Shown here: in pieces, positions 29,501 through 40,100 of the stretch | How the letters are laid out: each line of letters opens with the position of its first letter | How positions within the stretch are numbered: position 1 is the stretch's first letter | Assembly: GCA_963725655.1 (NCBI GenBank) | Contig: CAVRYY010000002.1 | Span: forward strand, 372,001 to 436,000 | DNA: 64,000 nt | Direction: 5' to 3' | Source of the DNA: CAVRXT01 sp963725655 | GTDB lineage: Bacteria > Acidobacteriota > Terriglobia > Acidiferrales > UBA7541 | The notes under the pieces: generated by a model | Databases searched by the model: none | What the model saw: the letters and a program-made list of their open reading frames with translations, nothing else | Told to the model about the DNA's origin: nothing | Position numbers and translations under genes: made by a program

Positions 29501-29774
29501 CGTGAGCGAACGCGGCCTGCATCCAGGCTCGATCGTTGCTCTCAAGCTGAACACCCAAGGCAAGACGCTGAAGTTCCGGGTCGTCGTGCGCGACGCAAAC
29601 ACCCAGGCCCGCACCTTCGAAATCGTCGACGCCGAATCGGACGAGCGCACTAAGTTGCGCCGCGTACTGATTCAGCTGGGCCGCCCGCTTTCCAGCGCCC
29701 TGCTCGACGACCGCAGCCGCCGCAAGAGCCGCACCATCCTCACCGGCCCCAGCAGCACCGAAGAGATGGCGTAG
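26544..29774 (+). CDS. Large protein: Gly-rich middle, helical repeats, PilZ-like C-terminus
   Basis: A 1076-residue cytoplasmic protein without a signal peptide. Residues 1-185 are alpha/beta and helical (LLKFAKMYDFGHPRTAAAY). Residues about 190-310 are a low-complexity Gly/Ser/Pro linker (GSGGGYGPGGGYGPGDGSG style). Residues about 390-930 are helical and HEAT-like (VLEILRNYLGG, VRRATASGIIELAPLY, KAVEALGRLRVRGSEGILRRIL). The last 120 residues resemble a PilZ domain, with basic RQRRYLRL followed by ISEMNLAGGVAV, where PilZ normally has RxxxR and (D/N)xSxxG. The Ser is replaced by Asn, so c-di-GMP binding is plausible but not assured. I do not recognise the full architecture. Confidence 0.8.
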   Translation: MDTNTRVASARAFVRSLNILLKFAKMYDFGHPRTAAAYATAWKELRAAIGDNETGLLLAASGEKLLLDGVTLDTGAAEKSFALLLSNAGIASVHFASNVNQASFGKFVKAFPMGASARAEVLAEQLKSALTDAPGIHLNEVCYVPADSAVAKGQVAEHISRATLGLNTEQCNELFKDPRMLLQLIAAAEGSRGSGDGSGGGYGPGGGYGPGDGSGSGGPGGGWGPGPGSTGPDGSVEVSGSGGGQAGGSAGWRGGWGPGTGSGAPGAPGSGDGSGVSGGSGSGGSGGPGGPGAEGGGGGGYYGAPIGSLEVMSGTGGDFFLSTTGEPVNTGAPSAAPGIPVGVQTFPIGRLGGLGGANGGDAKPVDARWSPATPVETHAHDHSGAGRHVAAMIDPNALTFDEQEVYGIVRMLGQLAAVQGPDKTEVDTSQVQSRLAQLPTRARFTLGQALSAMAAQSTTDSPDQPMLLKLAEHVAIRFAMASYERGDIRVNSVQDTLERMSVEIDNLSKILGIQEEKMSRAGLRVGSHSEILAQQFWNEVGDDKKQAALLSTDGWCVPPHNIRTYLEKLLKAEDQETVLEILRNYLGGVKHADVRVRRATASGIIELAPLYATQDPRLFVDAIRETGVQLSLEEEPEVQSLMGAAFVSLSQQATIQRNYPAVQRTIEVMDFIGVERPAVAKNMRPRIAIDDHLSEFIDDAVKAGAVPDELTNLMRRVPKNAAEQLAHRYSRCGFRDECELLLSVVKKLGQEATDHLRETFFTATATKAADVLGMMARLDFEAVERILPKRLTEWKRSAHDRVVRQLESSCAPERGRLLLSIFDKIDPLIRPLALDEIALAGEHSGDIRLVHMAGGTLPQGSTEYLQLKAVEALGRLRVRGSEGILRRILETRQVWRWQYSTEFRIVAAQALNKIDPEFMEDFFPRSGLSESDLLLEPLDPDPTSPAARQRRYLRLSLDSPITGVTAGLKENYPVEISEMNLAGGVAVSERGLHPGSIVALKLNTQGKTLKFRVVVRDANTQARTFEIVDAESDERTKLRRVLIQLGRPLSSALLDDRSRRKSRTILTGPSSTEEMA

Positions 29775-29829
29775 AAGTTGTGGCGCAGCCACTCCTGGCG
29801 GCCGGCCCACAGGCCATTCAATAAACCGG

Positions 29830-30234
29830 CTACGTACCTGGCGTCGCGACTTCCAGCAGATGGCGATCCGGGTCTCGAAAGTAAAGGCTGCAACCTCCCG
29901 ATTCCCAGTTCCGCTTCTCTTCCACCGCGATGCCCCTTGTTTGGAGCCACGATTCCCATGTGGACAACTCATCTGTCGCGATAGCGAAGGCGATGTGTAA
30001 TTCACCGTCCCCGTCATGAGGCGATTGAATCGCGCGCGAAGCGCCTTTCTTAAACAGCAGCAGCACCTGGTGCGCCCCCGCCTGAATCGCGCAACCACGG
30101 CCGCCGAGTTCGCGGATCACCCGGAATCCAAAGGTGCTCTCGTAGAAACGCGCGGACCGACCTACATCGCTGACATACAATGAGGACTCAAGAATGCCAT
30201 CTGTTTTCGGGGGCACGGCGCCTCTGTCGTTCAT
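29830..30234 (-). CDS. VOC family protein (glyoxalase/bleomycin-resistance fold)
   Basis: A 134-residue vicinal-oxygen-chelate protein. Paired beta-alpha-beta-beta-beta units are visible (SSLYVSDVGRSARFYESTFGFRVI and ELHIAFAIATDELSTWESWLQTRGI), ending in the typical LYFRDPDRHLLEVATPG with the metal-ligand Glu. The ATG at 30234 gives the normal size. It lies 57 bases downstream of fumC on the same strand and is convergent with the PilZ-like gene. The substrate is unknown. Confidence 0.88.
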   Translation of the reverse strand: MNDRGAVPPKTDGILESSLYVSDVGRSARFYESTFGFRVIRELGGRGCAIQAGAHQVLLLFKKGASRAIQSPHDGDGELHIAFAIATDELSTWESWLQTRGIAVEEKRNWESGGCSLYFRDPDRHLLEVATPGT

Positions 30235-30291
30235 TCCAGTGAGCCGCCTACTCCGCGCAGGCAGGAATGTCTGCCCCACGAGCCACGGTAC

Positions 30292-31704
<1,413 letters not shown>

Positions 31705-31757
31705 GTCGTCGATCCTTTTGCGAATTGCGAAGCGCACCGGGAGTGCGCCGTGAATCT

Positions 31758-32696
31758 CTACGCCTTTGCGGCTGCTTGCAAGAACGCTTTCACTTCGCGC
31801 GCGCTGGGCATGGAAGCCTGCGCGCCCTTTCGCGTCACCGAAATGGCCGCGACGGCGGCAGCGTAACGCGCCGCTTCGAGCGCATTCTTGCCTTCCAACA
31901 GGCTCACCGCAAAGCCGGCGTTGAACGCGTCTCCAGCCGCGGTAGTGTCCACCGCGGTCATCGGAAACGCTTTGGACATCTGGCGGTGGCCCGCGGCAGT
32001 GGCCAGAAAAGCCCCCTGCGCGCCCATCTTGATAATCACATTTTGCGGCCCCCGTGCCAGCAGCAACTCGGCGCAGCGGGCAGCCGTACTCGGAGTGACC
32101 GGTTCCTTGGCATCCAGCCCGCACAGGATGCGGGTCTCGCTTTCGTTCGGGGTGATCCAGGTAACGCATTCGAGCAAGCTCGCCGGCAGCACCCGCGCCG
32201 GAGCCGGATCGAGCATGAACGGAATCTTGTGCCGCTGCGCAAAGGCTCCCAGAGCCTCCAGCGCCTCCAGAGGAATTTCGAGTTGCGCCAGGATCATCCC
32301 GGCACGCTGCAGCAGCGCAGCGTTCTTGCGGACGTCGCCGGGACGCATCTGGCCATTCGCGCCGGGCACCACCACAATGCTGTTTTGGCCGTCCGCGCCG
32401 ATATTGATCAGTGCCACGCCTGACGAGCCCTTGGCGCTGGTCACCGCGCGCACATCCACCCCGGCATCGCGCAGCGCACTCTTCAATTGGGTGCCAAAGG
32501 CGTCGTCTCCCACCTTGGCGATCATGCTGACGGGATGGCCCAGTCGCGCCACACCCACTGCCTGATTGGCGCCCTTGCCGCCGCTAAACGTGGCGAAATC
32601 CTGCCCAGTGATGGTCTCTCCCGCCGCCGGGACGCGCAGCGAGGTCGCCACGAGATCCAGGTTCACACTGCCTACCACCACGATGGGCCGTCTCAT
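31758..32696 (-). CDS. rbsK: Ribokinase (PfkB family)
   Basis: A 312-residue sugar kinase of the ribokinase group. The N-terminal motif is VVGSVNLDLV with GGKGANQAVGVARLG. The C-terminal signature is DTTAAGDAFNAGF, where the usual DTxGAGD has Ala in place of the first Gly. Substrate-side residues match ribokinase best, but another pentose or nucleoside cannot be excluded. The ATG at 32696 is used. No rbs transporter lies nearby. It is first in the rbsK-fumC-VOC unit. Confidence 0.85.
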   Translation of the reverse strand: MRRPIVVVGSVNLDLVATSLRVPAAGETITGQDFATFSGGKGANQAVGVARLGHPVSMIAKVGDDAFGTQLKSALRDAGVDVRAVTSAKGSSGVALINIGADGQNSIVVVPGANGQMRPGDVRKNAALLQRAGMILAQLEIPLEALEALGAFAQRHKIPFMLDPAPARVLPASLLECVTWITPNESETRILCGLDAKEPVTPSTAARCAELLLARGPQNVIIKMGAQGAFLATAAGHRQMSKAFPMTAVDTTAAGDAFNAGFAVSLLEGKNALEAARYAAAVAAISVTRKGAQASMPSAREVKAFLQAAAKA

Positions 32697-33032
32697 TCGG
32701 TTACCTAACCTCCAAGCGCAATCCCAAAGGCTATCATTTTTCGGGCTGCGGGTCATTGCGTCTGAGCACTTTCAGAACGCCCGTAACCCCAAGAGGCAAC
32801 GCGATTTCTAATTGTAAGTGATCGCGAACGCAATGAAATGGAACGTTTCAGGGGTCTGCTCAAATCCCCACTATCGCGTCCTAGATCGGAGCCCCGTGCA
32901 TTCGCGGTAAGCGTTTTCCCGAAGGCCTGCTGCCTCGCGTCAGCCGCAAGCCCGTGGCCGCCCCACATTGCCTCACCCACAGGTTACCCCGGCCACCCGG
33001 CTTTCACGCCCGCAACACCAGTGCCGCAATCC
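32697..33032. other. Intergenic stretch upstream of rbsK
   Basis: This 336-base gap lies between the rbsK start and the M16 stop, both on the minus strand. It should hold the rbsK promoter. No gene, repeat or clear terminator is visible. Confidence 0.5.
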
Positions 33033-35939
33033 TCACTGGACCGGATTACCATCCGCGTCAATCTTGTGAACTTCACCGAAGTTCAACTCGCGTATTCCCG
33101 GTTCCACTTTACTCATATCTCCCACCACTAGCCATACCAGGTGGTCGGGATGTATCACGTCCTTGGCCGCCGCATCCAGATCCGTGGATTTCAGCGCGCG
33201 TATTTTGTCCGACATCGTGTCGTAGTAATCGTCCGGCCATCCGAACCGCACCAGATCGTTGATCGAGGCGCCGACTTCCGCCAGCGTCTCGCGCGACCCG
33301 GGCAGCCGCAGAGTTTCATTGTTCTGGATGCGCGCCAATTCCTCCGCTGACACCGGACGGTCGCTCACCACCTCGCGGATCTCCTTGTTGACCTCAATCA
33401 TCGCTTCCTTGGTTTTGTCGGACTGCACCGGCGCGTAAATACCAAACGTCCGTTGCGCGCGGGCACCGCCCACAGAACTTCGTACGCCATAGGACCAGTG
33501 TTTATCCTCCCGCAAGTTCATATTCAGCCGGGAACTGAATGATCCGCCCAGATCGTCGTTCATCGCTTGGATCGCCAGCTCCTCCGGCGTGCCGGGTGGC
33601 ACCGCGACGCTCGCCGCGATAATCACCGACTGTCCGGCGCCCGGTTTGTCGATCAGGTAGACGCTCGATTTCGCCGCTTCGGCGACCGCGGCCAGATTCT
33701 TTCGCGGCACCTCGCCGGGCTTCCATCCGGCAAACCGCTTTTCCAGCTTCGGCATGATCTCCCCAAGCGAAGTGTCACCCACGATCACCAGCGTGGCGTT
33801 GTTCGGGTGAAACCAGGTTTGGTAGAACTTTGCCAGGTCCTGCCGGGTGATTTTGTGCACGCTGGCAGCCGTTCCCGATCCGCTGGAGGGATTACCGTAC
33901 GCGTGTCCCGGTCCATAGATCAAGCCTGGCAACACGCGCAGCGCCATCTGCAGCGGTTCGTTCTGCTCTTGTTGGATGGTGTCCAATTGCAACTTCTGCT
34001 CGCGCGCGAAATCGCTTTCGGGAAACGCGGGGTGCAGAATCACGTCGGCAAACAAATCGAGCGAGGGATCGAGGTTGGATGTCAGGGCCGAAAGCTGAAC
34101 GAAAGTCAGGTCCGCGTTGGAAGAACTTCGCAGCCTGGCCCCTAGCAACGCCGCCTGCTCGGTGATCTGCAGCGCGCTTCGCGTGTCGGTGCCGTCGACC
34201 GCCAGCGTGGTAACCAGTTTTGCTGTGCCGGGCGCCGCGAATTGATCGGCGGCAAACCCGGCATCCACCGCCATCGAGAGATCCACGATCGGTAGGCTGT
34301 GCCGTTCCGCGACGATCACTTTCAGGCCGTTGGAAAGGGTCGCCCGCTCCAGCTTCGGCAACTTCAGTTCCGGCGGTGTACCGAGTGCCGGCGGTTTCCC
34401 ATGATTATCGATTGCCGCCGAATCCGCCTTGAAATCCGGGAAGGGCATCACGTTGGCGATAAACACGCCATCGGAAAGCCAGCGGTTCGCCACCGAGCGA
34501 AGGTCCGCCGCGCTGGCGTCGCGTACGCGATTCAAAGACGTCTTGTAACCGCCCGGATCGCCGGTGAACACCGCGTATTGCGCCAGCCAATCCGACTTTC
34601 CTCCGAAGCCCCCGATGCGCTCCATGCCGCGCAGAGATTCCGCCAGATACTCGGACTGCACGCGCTGCAGCTCCGCTGGAGTCGGCCCATCCTTGAGGAA
34701 TCGCGCCAGTTCCTCGTTGGTCCGCTTTTCTATTTCCTCAATCGTGTGCCCCGGCCGCGCGGTCACCTGGATTACGAACTGCCCGCCGATTTCCCGGTCG
34801 TCGTTGTAGACCGCCACGTTCGTGGCCACCTCATCGGTGTACACCAGCCGCTCGTATAGCCGCGACGTCTTGCCTCGTCCCAGGCACTGGGCCACCAGAT
34901 CCAGGTAGTCGGAGTCAGCGCTGCCGAACTCCGGAACGTTCCAGATCATGTACATGCGCGCCTGCGCCACCCGCTCCTGCGTCACTTCGCGGTGGCTGCC
35001 AGTCATTTTCGCCACCCATGCCTGCTGATGCGTCACCGGCGGGCCGGGAGGAATGTCCCCAAAATATTTCTTAACTTTTTCTTTCGCCGTCTTGGCGTCG
35101 ATGTCCCCGGCCAGGACGATCACCACGTTTGAGGGGCCGTAGTAGGTCTTGAACCAATCCTGCACATCTTTAAGTGACGCGGCATCCAGGTCGGCCATCT
35201 CGCCAAGCACGTCCCACGAATACGGATGGCTTGCCGGATAGGTATTGCGCGGGAAATATTCCTCGGTGGTGTCGTACGGCCGGTTCTCGTCCTGGCGTTT
35301 TTCGTTCTGCACCACGCCGCGCTGCAGATCCAGTGTCTTCTGGCTCAAGTCGAGGTATCCCATGCGGTCCGCTTCCATCCACAGCGCATAATCCAAAGCG
35401 GATGTCGGGACGTTCTCGAAATAGTTGGTGCGATCGTTGTTGGTGGTTCCGTTCAAATCGGTAGCCCCGACGGACTGCATCGCCTTGATGTAGCTCCCCG
35501 GTGAATGCTGGCTGCCGCCGAACATCAAGTGCTCGAAAAGATGCGCGAAACCGGTTTTCCCCGGCTTCTCGTTTTTCGAGCCCACGTGGTACCACATGTT
35601 CACCGCCACGATCGGCGCCTTGTGGTCCTCGTGGACGATCACCGTCAGCCCGTTGTCGAGCACAAACTCGGTATAAGGAATATCAGGAATAGGGAAATTC
35701 ACTTTGCTAGCAGCGGCAGCGGGGGCGCCAGCGGCTGGAGCGAGAGCGGCAGCGGCGTTGGGGCCGGAGGCAGGATCCGCACCACCTGTGGGGTCGGGAG
35801 CAGGCGCAGCGATTACGGCCCTCGGGACATCGGATTGTGGGCGGGAATTGGCGTGCGCGCGTGTCGCAACGAAACTGAGGAGAGCTACCGCACCGGCAAC
35901 GAGCACACCTGCAACGCCGTTCAGGCCGTCATTTCTCAA
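33033..35939 (-). CDS. Secreted M16 family zinc metallopeptidase, two-lobed
   Basis: A pitrilysin-type peptidase of about 968 residues with both halves in one chain. The active half carries the inverted zinc motif HLFEH (about residue 131) with the downstream glutamate region (LQRGVVQNEKRQDENRPY). The second half has the same fold (LSNGLKVIVAERHSLPIVDL) but lacks HxxEH and keeps the substrate-binding RxxxY-like region (NLREDKHWSYGVRSS). The TTG at 35939 gives a signal peptide (GVAGVLVAGAVALLSFVATRAHA); a longer TTG start at 35996 is less likely. A Pro/Ala-rich linker follows the signal. It is probably periplasmic. Confidence 0.9.
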   Translation of the reverse strand: MRNDGLNGVAGVLVAGAVALLSFVATRAHANSRPQSDVPRAVIAAPAPDPTGGADPASGPNAAAALAPAAGAPAAAASKVNFPIPDIPYTEFVLDNGLTVIVHEDHKAPIVAVNMWYHVGSKNEKPGKTGFAHLFEHLMFGGSQHSPGSYIKAMQSVGATDLNGTTNNDRTNYFENVPTSALDYALWMEADRMGYLDLSQKTLDLQRGVVQNEKRQDENRPYDTTEEYFPRNTYPASHPYSWDVLGEMADLDAASLKDVQDWFKTYYGPSNVVIVLAGDIDAKTAKEKVKKYFGDIPPGPPVTHQQAWVAKMTGSHREVTQERVAQARMYMIWNVPEFGSADSDYLDLVAQCLGRGKTSRLYERLVYTDEVATNVAVYNDDREIGGQFVIQVTARPGHTIEEIEKRTNEELARFLKDGPTPAELQRVQSEYLAESLRGMERIGGFGGKSDWLAQYAVFTGDPGGYKTSLNRVRDASAADLRSVANRWLSDGVFIANVMPFPDFKADSAAIDNHGKPPALGTPPELKLPKLERATLSNGLKVIVAERHSLPIVDLSMAVDAGFAADQFAAPGTAKLVTTLAVDGTDTRSALQITEQAALLGARLRSSSNADLTFVQLSALTSNLDPSLDLFADVILHPAFPESDFAREQKLQLDTIQQEQNEPLQMALRVLPGLIYGPGHAYGNPSSGSGTAASVHKITRQDLAKFYQTWFHPNNATLVIVGDTSLGEIMPKLEKRFAGWKPGEVPRKNLAAVAEAAKSSVYLIDKPGAGQSVIIAASVAVPPGTPEELAIQAMNDDLGGSFSSRLNMNLREDKHWSYGVRSSVGGARAQRTFGIYAPVQSDKTKEAMIEVNKEIREVVSDRPVSAEELARIQNNETLRLPGSRETLAEVGASINDLVRFGWPDDYYDTMSDKIRALKSTDLDAAAKDVIHPDHLVWLVVGDMSKVEPGIRELNFGEVHKIDADGNPVQ

Positions 35940-36128
35940 AGTTTTTCTCTCAAGTGGAGTTGGTCTCGCCAGATAATACACAAAAACGCCAGCCAATCTT
36001 ATCCAAATCTGTCATTTGCCCCACTGTTTCAGGGTGTGGGGAGGCCGGGGTGCTTCGAGTTGGTATTGCCGTTTAGCGCCCCGTGCCAACGTCGGCGTGC
36101 TATTCTTTTTCCCGCTTACACCCCCGGT

Positions 36129-36217
36129 GCGGCTGTGGCGGAATCGGCATACGCAGCAGACTTAAAATCTGCGGGGCCGCAAGGCTCGTGGGAGTTCAAG
36201 TCTCCCCAGCCGCACCA
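36129..36217 (+). tRNA. tRNA-Leu (UAA)
   Basis: The acceptor stem GCGGCTG pairs with CAGCCGC, followed by discriminator A and an encoded CCA. The anticodon stem is GCAGA/TCTGC with loop CTTAAAA, placing UAA at 36163-36165. The long variable arm (GGGGCCGCAAGGCTC-type) and T loop TTCAAGT fit a class II leucine tRNA. Confidence 0.96.
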
Positions 36218-36543
36218 TCGTCTTCCCCTTTTGCGTCCGGCAATCGGCAAATTGCCAGGGCGGCCTGCCTTTAGTTCAGCAGTTCCGGCCCGGAGCAAAA
36301 CACCTTCGGAATGTTAGGCTTTCATTATTTTCGTCATCCTCCGCTTCTTTTTCCATTATCTCATCCTAAAAATTACTGTTTTAATATGAGTATATTTTTA
36401 GACACACGAGCTTTTTGAACCACTTGCCTTGCCTTCCTCTCAAGCTACACTCCCGTCACTAGGCCGCAGTCTGTATCGCTGCATTCTCATTGCTCCCTCT
36501 CACTGGATTCCCAGTGAACTTCACATTGAAGTCGGAAGTTTCG
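36218..36543. other. AT-rich leader region after tRNA-Leu
   Basis: A 326-base gap whose middle (about 36320-36420) is clearly more AT-rich than the rest of the window. It is a good candidate for the promoter of the lipoprotein/collagen-like pair. No gene, integrase or tRNA-derived direct repeat is visible. Confidence 0.45.
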
Positions 36544-37125
36544 ATGTCCCCTGGCTGCGCCTTAAAGCTCAAGTCTGGCGGAATTGTTCTCGCATTGGTA
36601 TGTATCGTTATGGCACTTAGTGGTTGTGCTACTGCGGCCACTTTCCTTCCTCCGCCTCAAATCTCCATCACTCCTTCGTCGACTACCGTCGTCGCGGGAG
36701 CCACGGCCACCTTTACCGTGGTGTTCGGGACCACCGATCCCCCTGAGAGTTCCTTGGCCTGGACGGTATCCCCCGCGAGCGGGGGAACGATTACCAGCGG
36801 CGGCGTTTACACAGCGTCCGCAACTCCAGGGACTTACAAAGTGGTCGCGACCTGGACCTCGCAGAACGGCCGCAGCAGCACCACCGCTTCGGCTTCGGTT
36901 GAAGTCATTCCCGCTCCGCAGACGGCTTCGGAGCTCAATCCCGACATCGTGCAAGCCTCGGGCGCTTCCCAGGGGAGTGGCAACACCACCAACGGCGCGG
37001 TTGTCGGTCAGCTTGTCCCGTGGATGATCTCCGCGGATCCCGCTGACAACATTCAAGTGGGTGTCGGCTTTACGCCTCCCATTCCGTGCTCGAGCTCCAG
37101 TTCCACCTGCACCATCGTTTTCTAG
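36544..37125 (+). CDS. Ig-like domain lipoprotein
   Basis: A 193-residue exported protein with a lipobox (MALSGC) after the hydrophobic VLALVCIVMA, so it is probably a lipoprotein. One bacterial Ig-like (BIG2-type) domain follows (ISITPSSTTVVAGATATFTVVF, TYKVVATWTSQNGRSSTTASASVEV). The tail is Ser/Cys rich with two Cys (CSSSSSTC). The ATG at 36544 has GGAAG upstream. It is 41 bases ahead of the collagen-like gene and probably co-expressed with it, perhaps as an anchor. Confidence 0.75.
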   Translation: MSPGCALKLKSGGIVLALVCIVMALSGCATAATFLPPPQISITPSSTTVVAGATATFTVVFGTTDPPESSLAWTVSPASGGTITSGGVYTASATPGTYKVVATWTSQNGRSSTTASASVEVIPAPQTASELNPDIVQASGASQGSGNTTNGAVVGQLVPWMISADPADNIQVGVGFTPPIPCSSSSSTCTIVF

Positions 37126-37166
37126 CGGCAGAATTTGTGAGTAATTTCCCAAGGAGATACAGGGCC

Positions 37167-40100
37167 ATGCGTAACACATTCCGAGTTGTCTCGCTGATGC
37201 TGATATTAATTGTTGGTTTCGCGGGCGTCATCTCCGCGCAGACCGCCGATCCAGCTCCCACTCCGGTGTTGGCGTTTGTGGGCCGACTGGTGGAGTCCGG
37301 TGCTCCGGTAACCGGCACCCGAGCCTTCACCTTTTCGATTCTCGATTCGAACGGAAACGAATTGTGGACGTCCGGGTCGCAAACGTTGACCGTCACCGGT
37401 GGACTCTACGGCATCGTGCTCGGCGGCACCGGGATGACCGCTCTCCCTGCGTCTCTCACCCTGAAGGCCAATCTACACGTTCACGTGATTGCCGACGGGA
37501 CGGCGCTCTCGCCCGAGGTGCCGGTGATCCCTTCACTGCAAGCCAGCGTGGCGTGGAGCGTGACCGGCCCGTTCGCCGGGGACGTGAGTGGAACCCAGAC
37601 CGCCCTGTCGGTGCAGAAGCTGCAAGGCGCGCCGCTGGAGGTAGCGGGAGCTTCGGCCGGACAGGTGCTGACTTTCAACGGTTCGAGTTGGATCGCTGCG
37701 GCGAGTTCGGGAGGGTCATCCGGAGCGGGCGCGACTGGCCCGACCGGCGCGACTGGCCCGACCGGCGCGACGGGTGCGATTGGAGCGGCCGGAGTGGCGG
37801 GGGCCACCGGGGCCACCGGACCATCCGGCGCGGATGGCCTGGCCGTTCTCAATGGCACAAGTAATCCAGACCCCACCATCGGAGCGGACGGCGATTTCTA
37901 CATCAATACCGCGAGCAACACGATCTTTGGACCGCGGGTAAATGATGTTTGGCCGGTAGGTGTGTCGCTGATTGGAGCGGCTGGAACGGTAGGCGCGGCC
38001 GGTGCTACCGGCGCGCAAGGCCCTGCCGGGGCTGCGGGGGCGACCGGAGCGCAAGGCGTCGCGGGTGTGGCTGGAGCCGTAGGTGCAACCGGACCGACCG
38101 GAGCCACCGGCGCAACCGGAACGACTGGGAACGGTTTTAACTTCCGCGACGCGTTCAACTCCAGCGCGACCTACGCCATCAATGATGTGGTGACCTACAG
38201 CGGTTCCACCTACGTGGCGGTTCAAGCCAACGCAGGCCCAGGGAATGCAACGCCAGACGCGAACGCGGTCGCTTGGGCGGTGATGGCCGAGGAAGGCGCC
38301 GCAGGCGCGACCGGAGTGGCCGGAACGGTGGGAGCCACCGGCGCCACGGGAACAACCGGAGTGGCTGGCGCAGCGGGAGCACCTGGGGCGACCGGTGAGG
38401 CAGGAGTGGCCGGTGCTGTGGGAGCAACGGGAGCGACAGGAGCGACGGGAGTGGCTGGCGCAACCGGAACAAACGGAACCGGTTTTAATTTCCGAAACGC
38501 CTTCAATCCCAGCTCGGCCTATGCCGTCGATGACGTGGTGACCTTCAACGGGTCGAGCTACCTGGCCTTCCAGGCCAACGCAGGCCCAGGCAATCCCACG
38601 CCAGACACGAACACGGCGGTGTGGGGCGTGATCGCCCAGGAAGGCAGCGCGGGTGCGGCCGGAGCCACGGGTGCGACGGGAGCAGCCGGGACGGGGGGTG
38701 CGACCGGCGCGACGGGCGCGACGGGAGTAGCCGGCGTCACCGGGGCAGCCGGCGCTACCGGCCTGGCTGGAACAGTGGGGCCGAGCGGAGCGACCGGAGC
38801 GGTGGGAGCGACTGGTGCCACCGGCGCAACCGGTGCTAGTGGCCTGGCCGGAACAGCGGGAGCAACCGGCACGGCCGGCGCAACTGGTGCCACGGGTATC
38901 GCCGGAACCGCCGGTGCCAACGGCGCGGCTGGGCCAACTGGCGCCACCGGCTCAACTGGTGCCAGTTGGCCGTTTACACTCGATGGGTCGAACGCCGTAT
39001 TCACCACCGGAGCGGTGGGCGTCGGCATCGATCCGCCGGATCCCACCGCGGTTCTGGATCTCACCAGCACCACCCAAGGCGTGCTGACGCCGCGGATGAC
39101 CACCACGCAGCGTCTGGCGATCGCCAATCCCGCCAACGCTTTAATGGTCTACGACACCACCACCACGTCGCTGCAAGTTTACGACGCGGTGGGAGCGGCG
39201 TGGAACCAAGTGGCCAACACCGCAGCGATCGTTCCGATCTCGAACGGCGGAACCGGCGCGCCCACTCAAGCCGGGGCTATCGACGCCTTGCTTCCAAGCC
39301 AGAGCGGATTGGACAATAACCAAGTTCTTACCACCGACGGCACAAATCTCTCCTGGCAAATACAAACAAACGGCACGGTGACTGGGGTACAGGGAATCTC
39401 ACCGATCAGCGTGAACGCCAGTTCGACCTCCCCAGTCGTTTCGCTCGGCATTGTGCCAGTCACACTGGGCGGTACCGGCGGTAATTCCGCGACTGCCATC
39501 AATAACCTGCTTCCGACCCAATCGAATCCTGGTACCTCAGGTCAATTCCTCGAGTCCAGCAGCAGCGTAGCGCAGTGGGCCACACCGGTAGCGAATGTGC
39601 TAGTGACAGCTCCGCTCACGACCAGCGGTCCCGCTGGCGCTCCGACGCTCGGACTTGGCACCGTGCCCGTCTCTAACGGCGGTACCGGAGCGATGACCCT
39701 TACCTCAAACCAGCTTCTCGCCGGGAATGGTACCTCGGCCATCTCAAGCACGAGCGGCATCTACTGGGTCAATGGCAATTTGGGTATCGGCACTGCCACT
39801 CCCCCTGTTCCACTCTACATCGCGTCCGCAGGGACCGTCTATGTGGGAGACTATGAGACAATAGAGCCTGAGATGGTGACGTACGTTACCAACCCCACTT
39901 ACGTCCCAGTCCCTGTCTCGATCCATGCGAATCAGGAAGTGCTAGCGGCGGCCTACTACGCGTTTTCCGATGCTCGAATCAAGAATATCGTCGATCGCAG
40001 CGACGTCGCCTCGGACTTGAACACGTTGAACAAACTCAAAATCACCGACTTCCGCTACGTCGATGTGGTCGGAAAGGGAAACCAGCCCAAGAAGGGCGTC

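Noticed and set aside
36019..36041. CCCCAC...GTGGGG inverted repeat upstream of the tRNA, similar to the dispersed repeat.
   Set aside because: Only the short stem is shared. The leader and CTTCCC-type inner stem are absent, so it was not counted as a copy.
36129..36420. tRNA-Leu followed by AT-rich DNA as a possible integration site of a mobile element.
   Set aside because: No integrase gene and no repeated tRNA 3' end were found in the following sequence.
37725..38970. Highly repetitive GC-rich DNA that could suggest a CRISPR array or satellite.
   Set aside because: The period is nine bases in frame and encodes Gly-X-Y triplets. There are no spacers and no cas genes.
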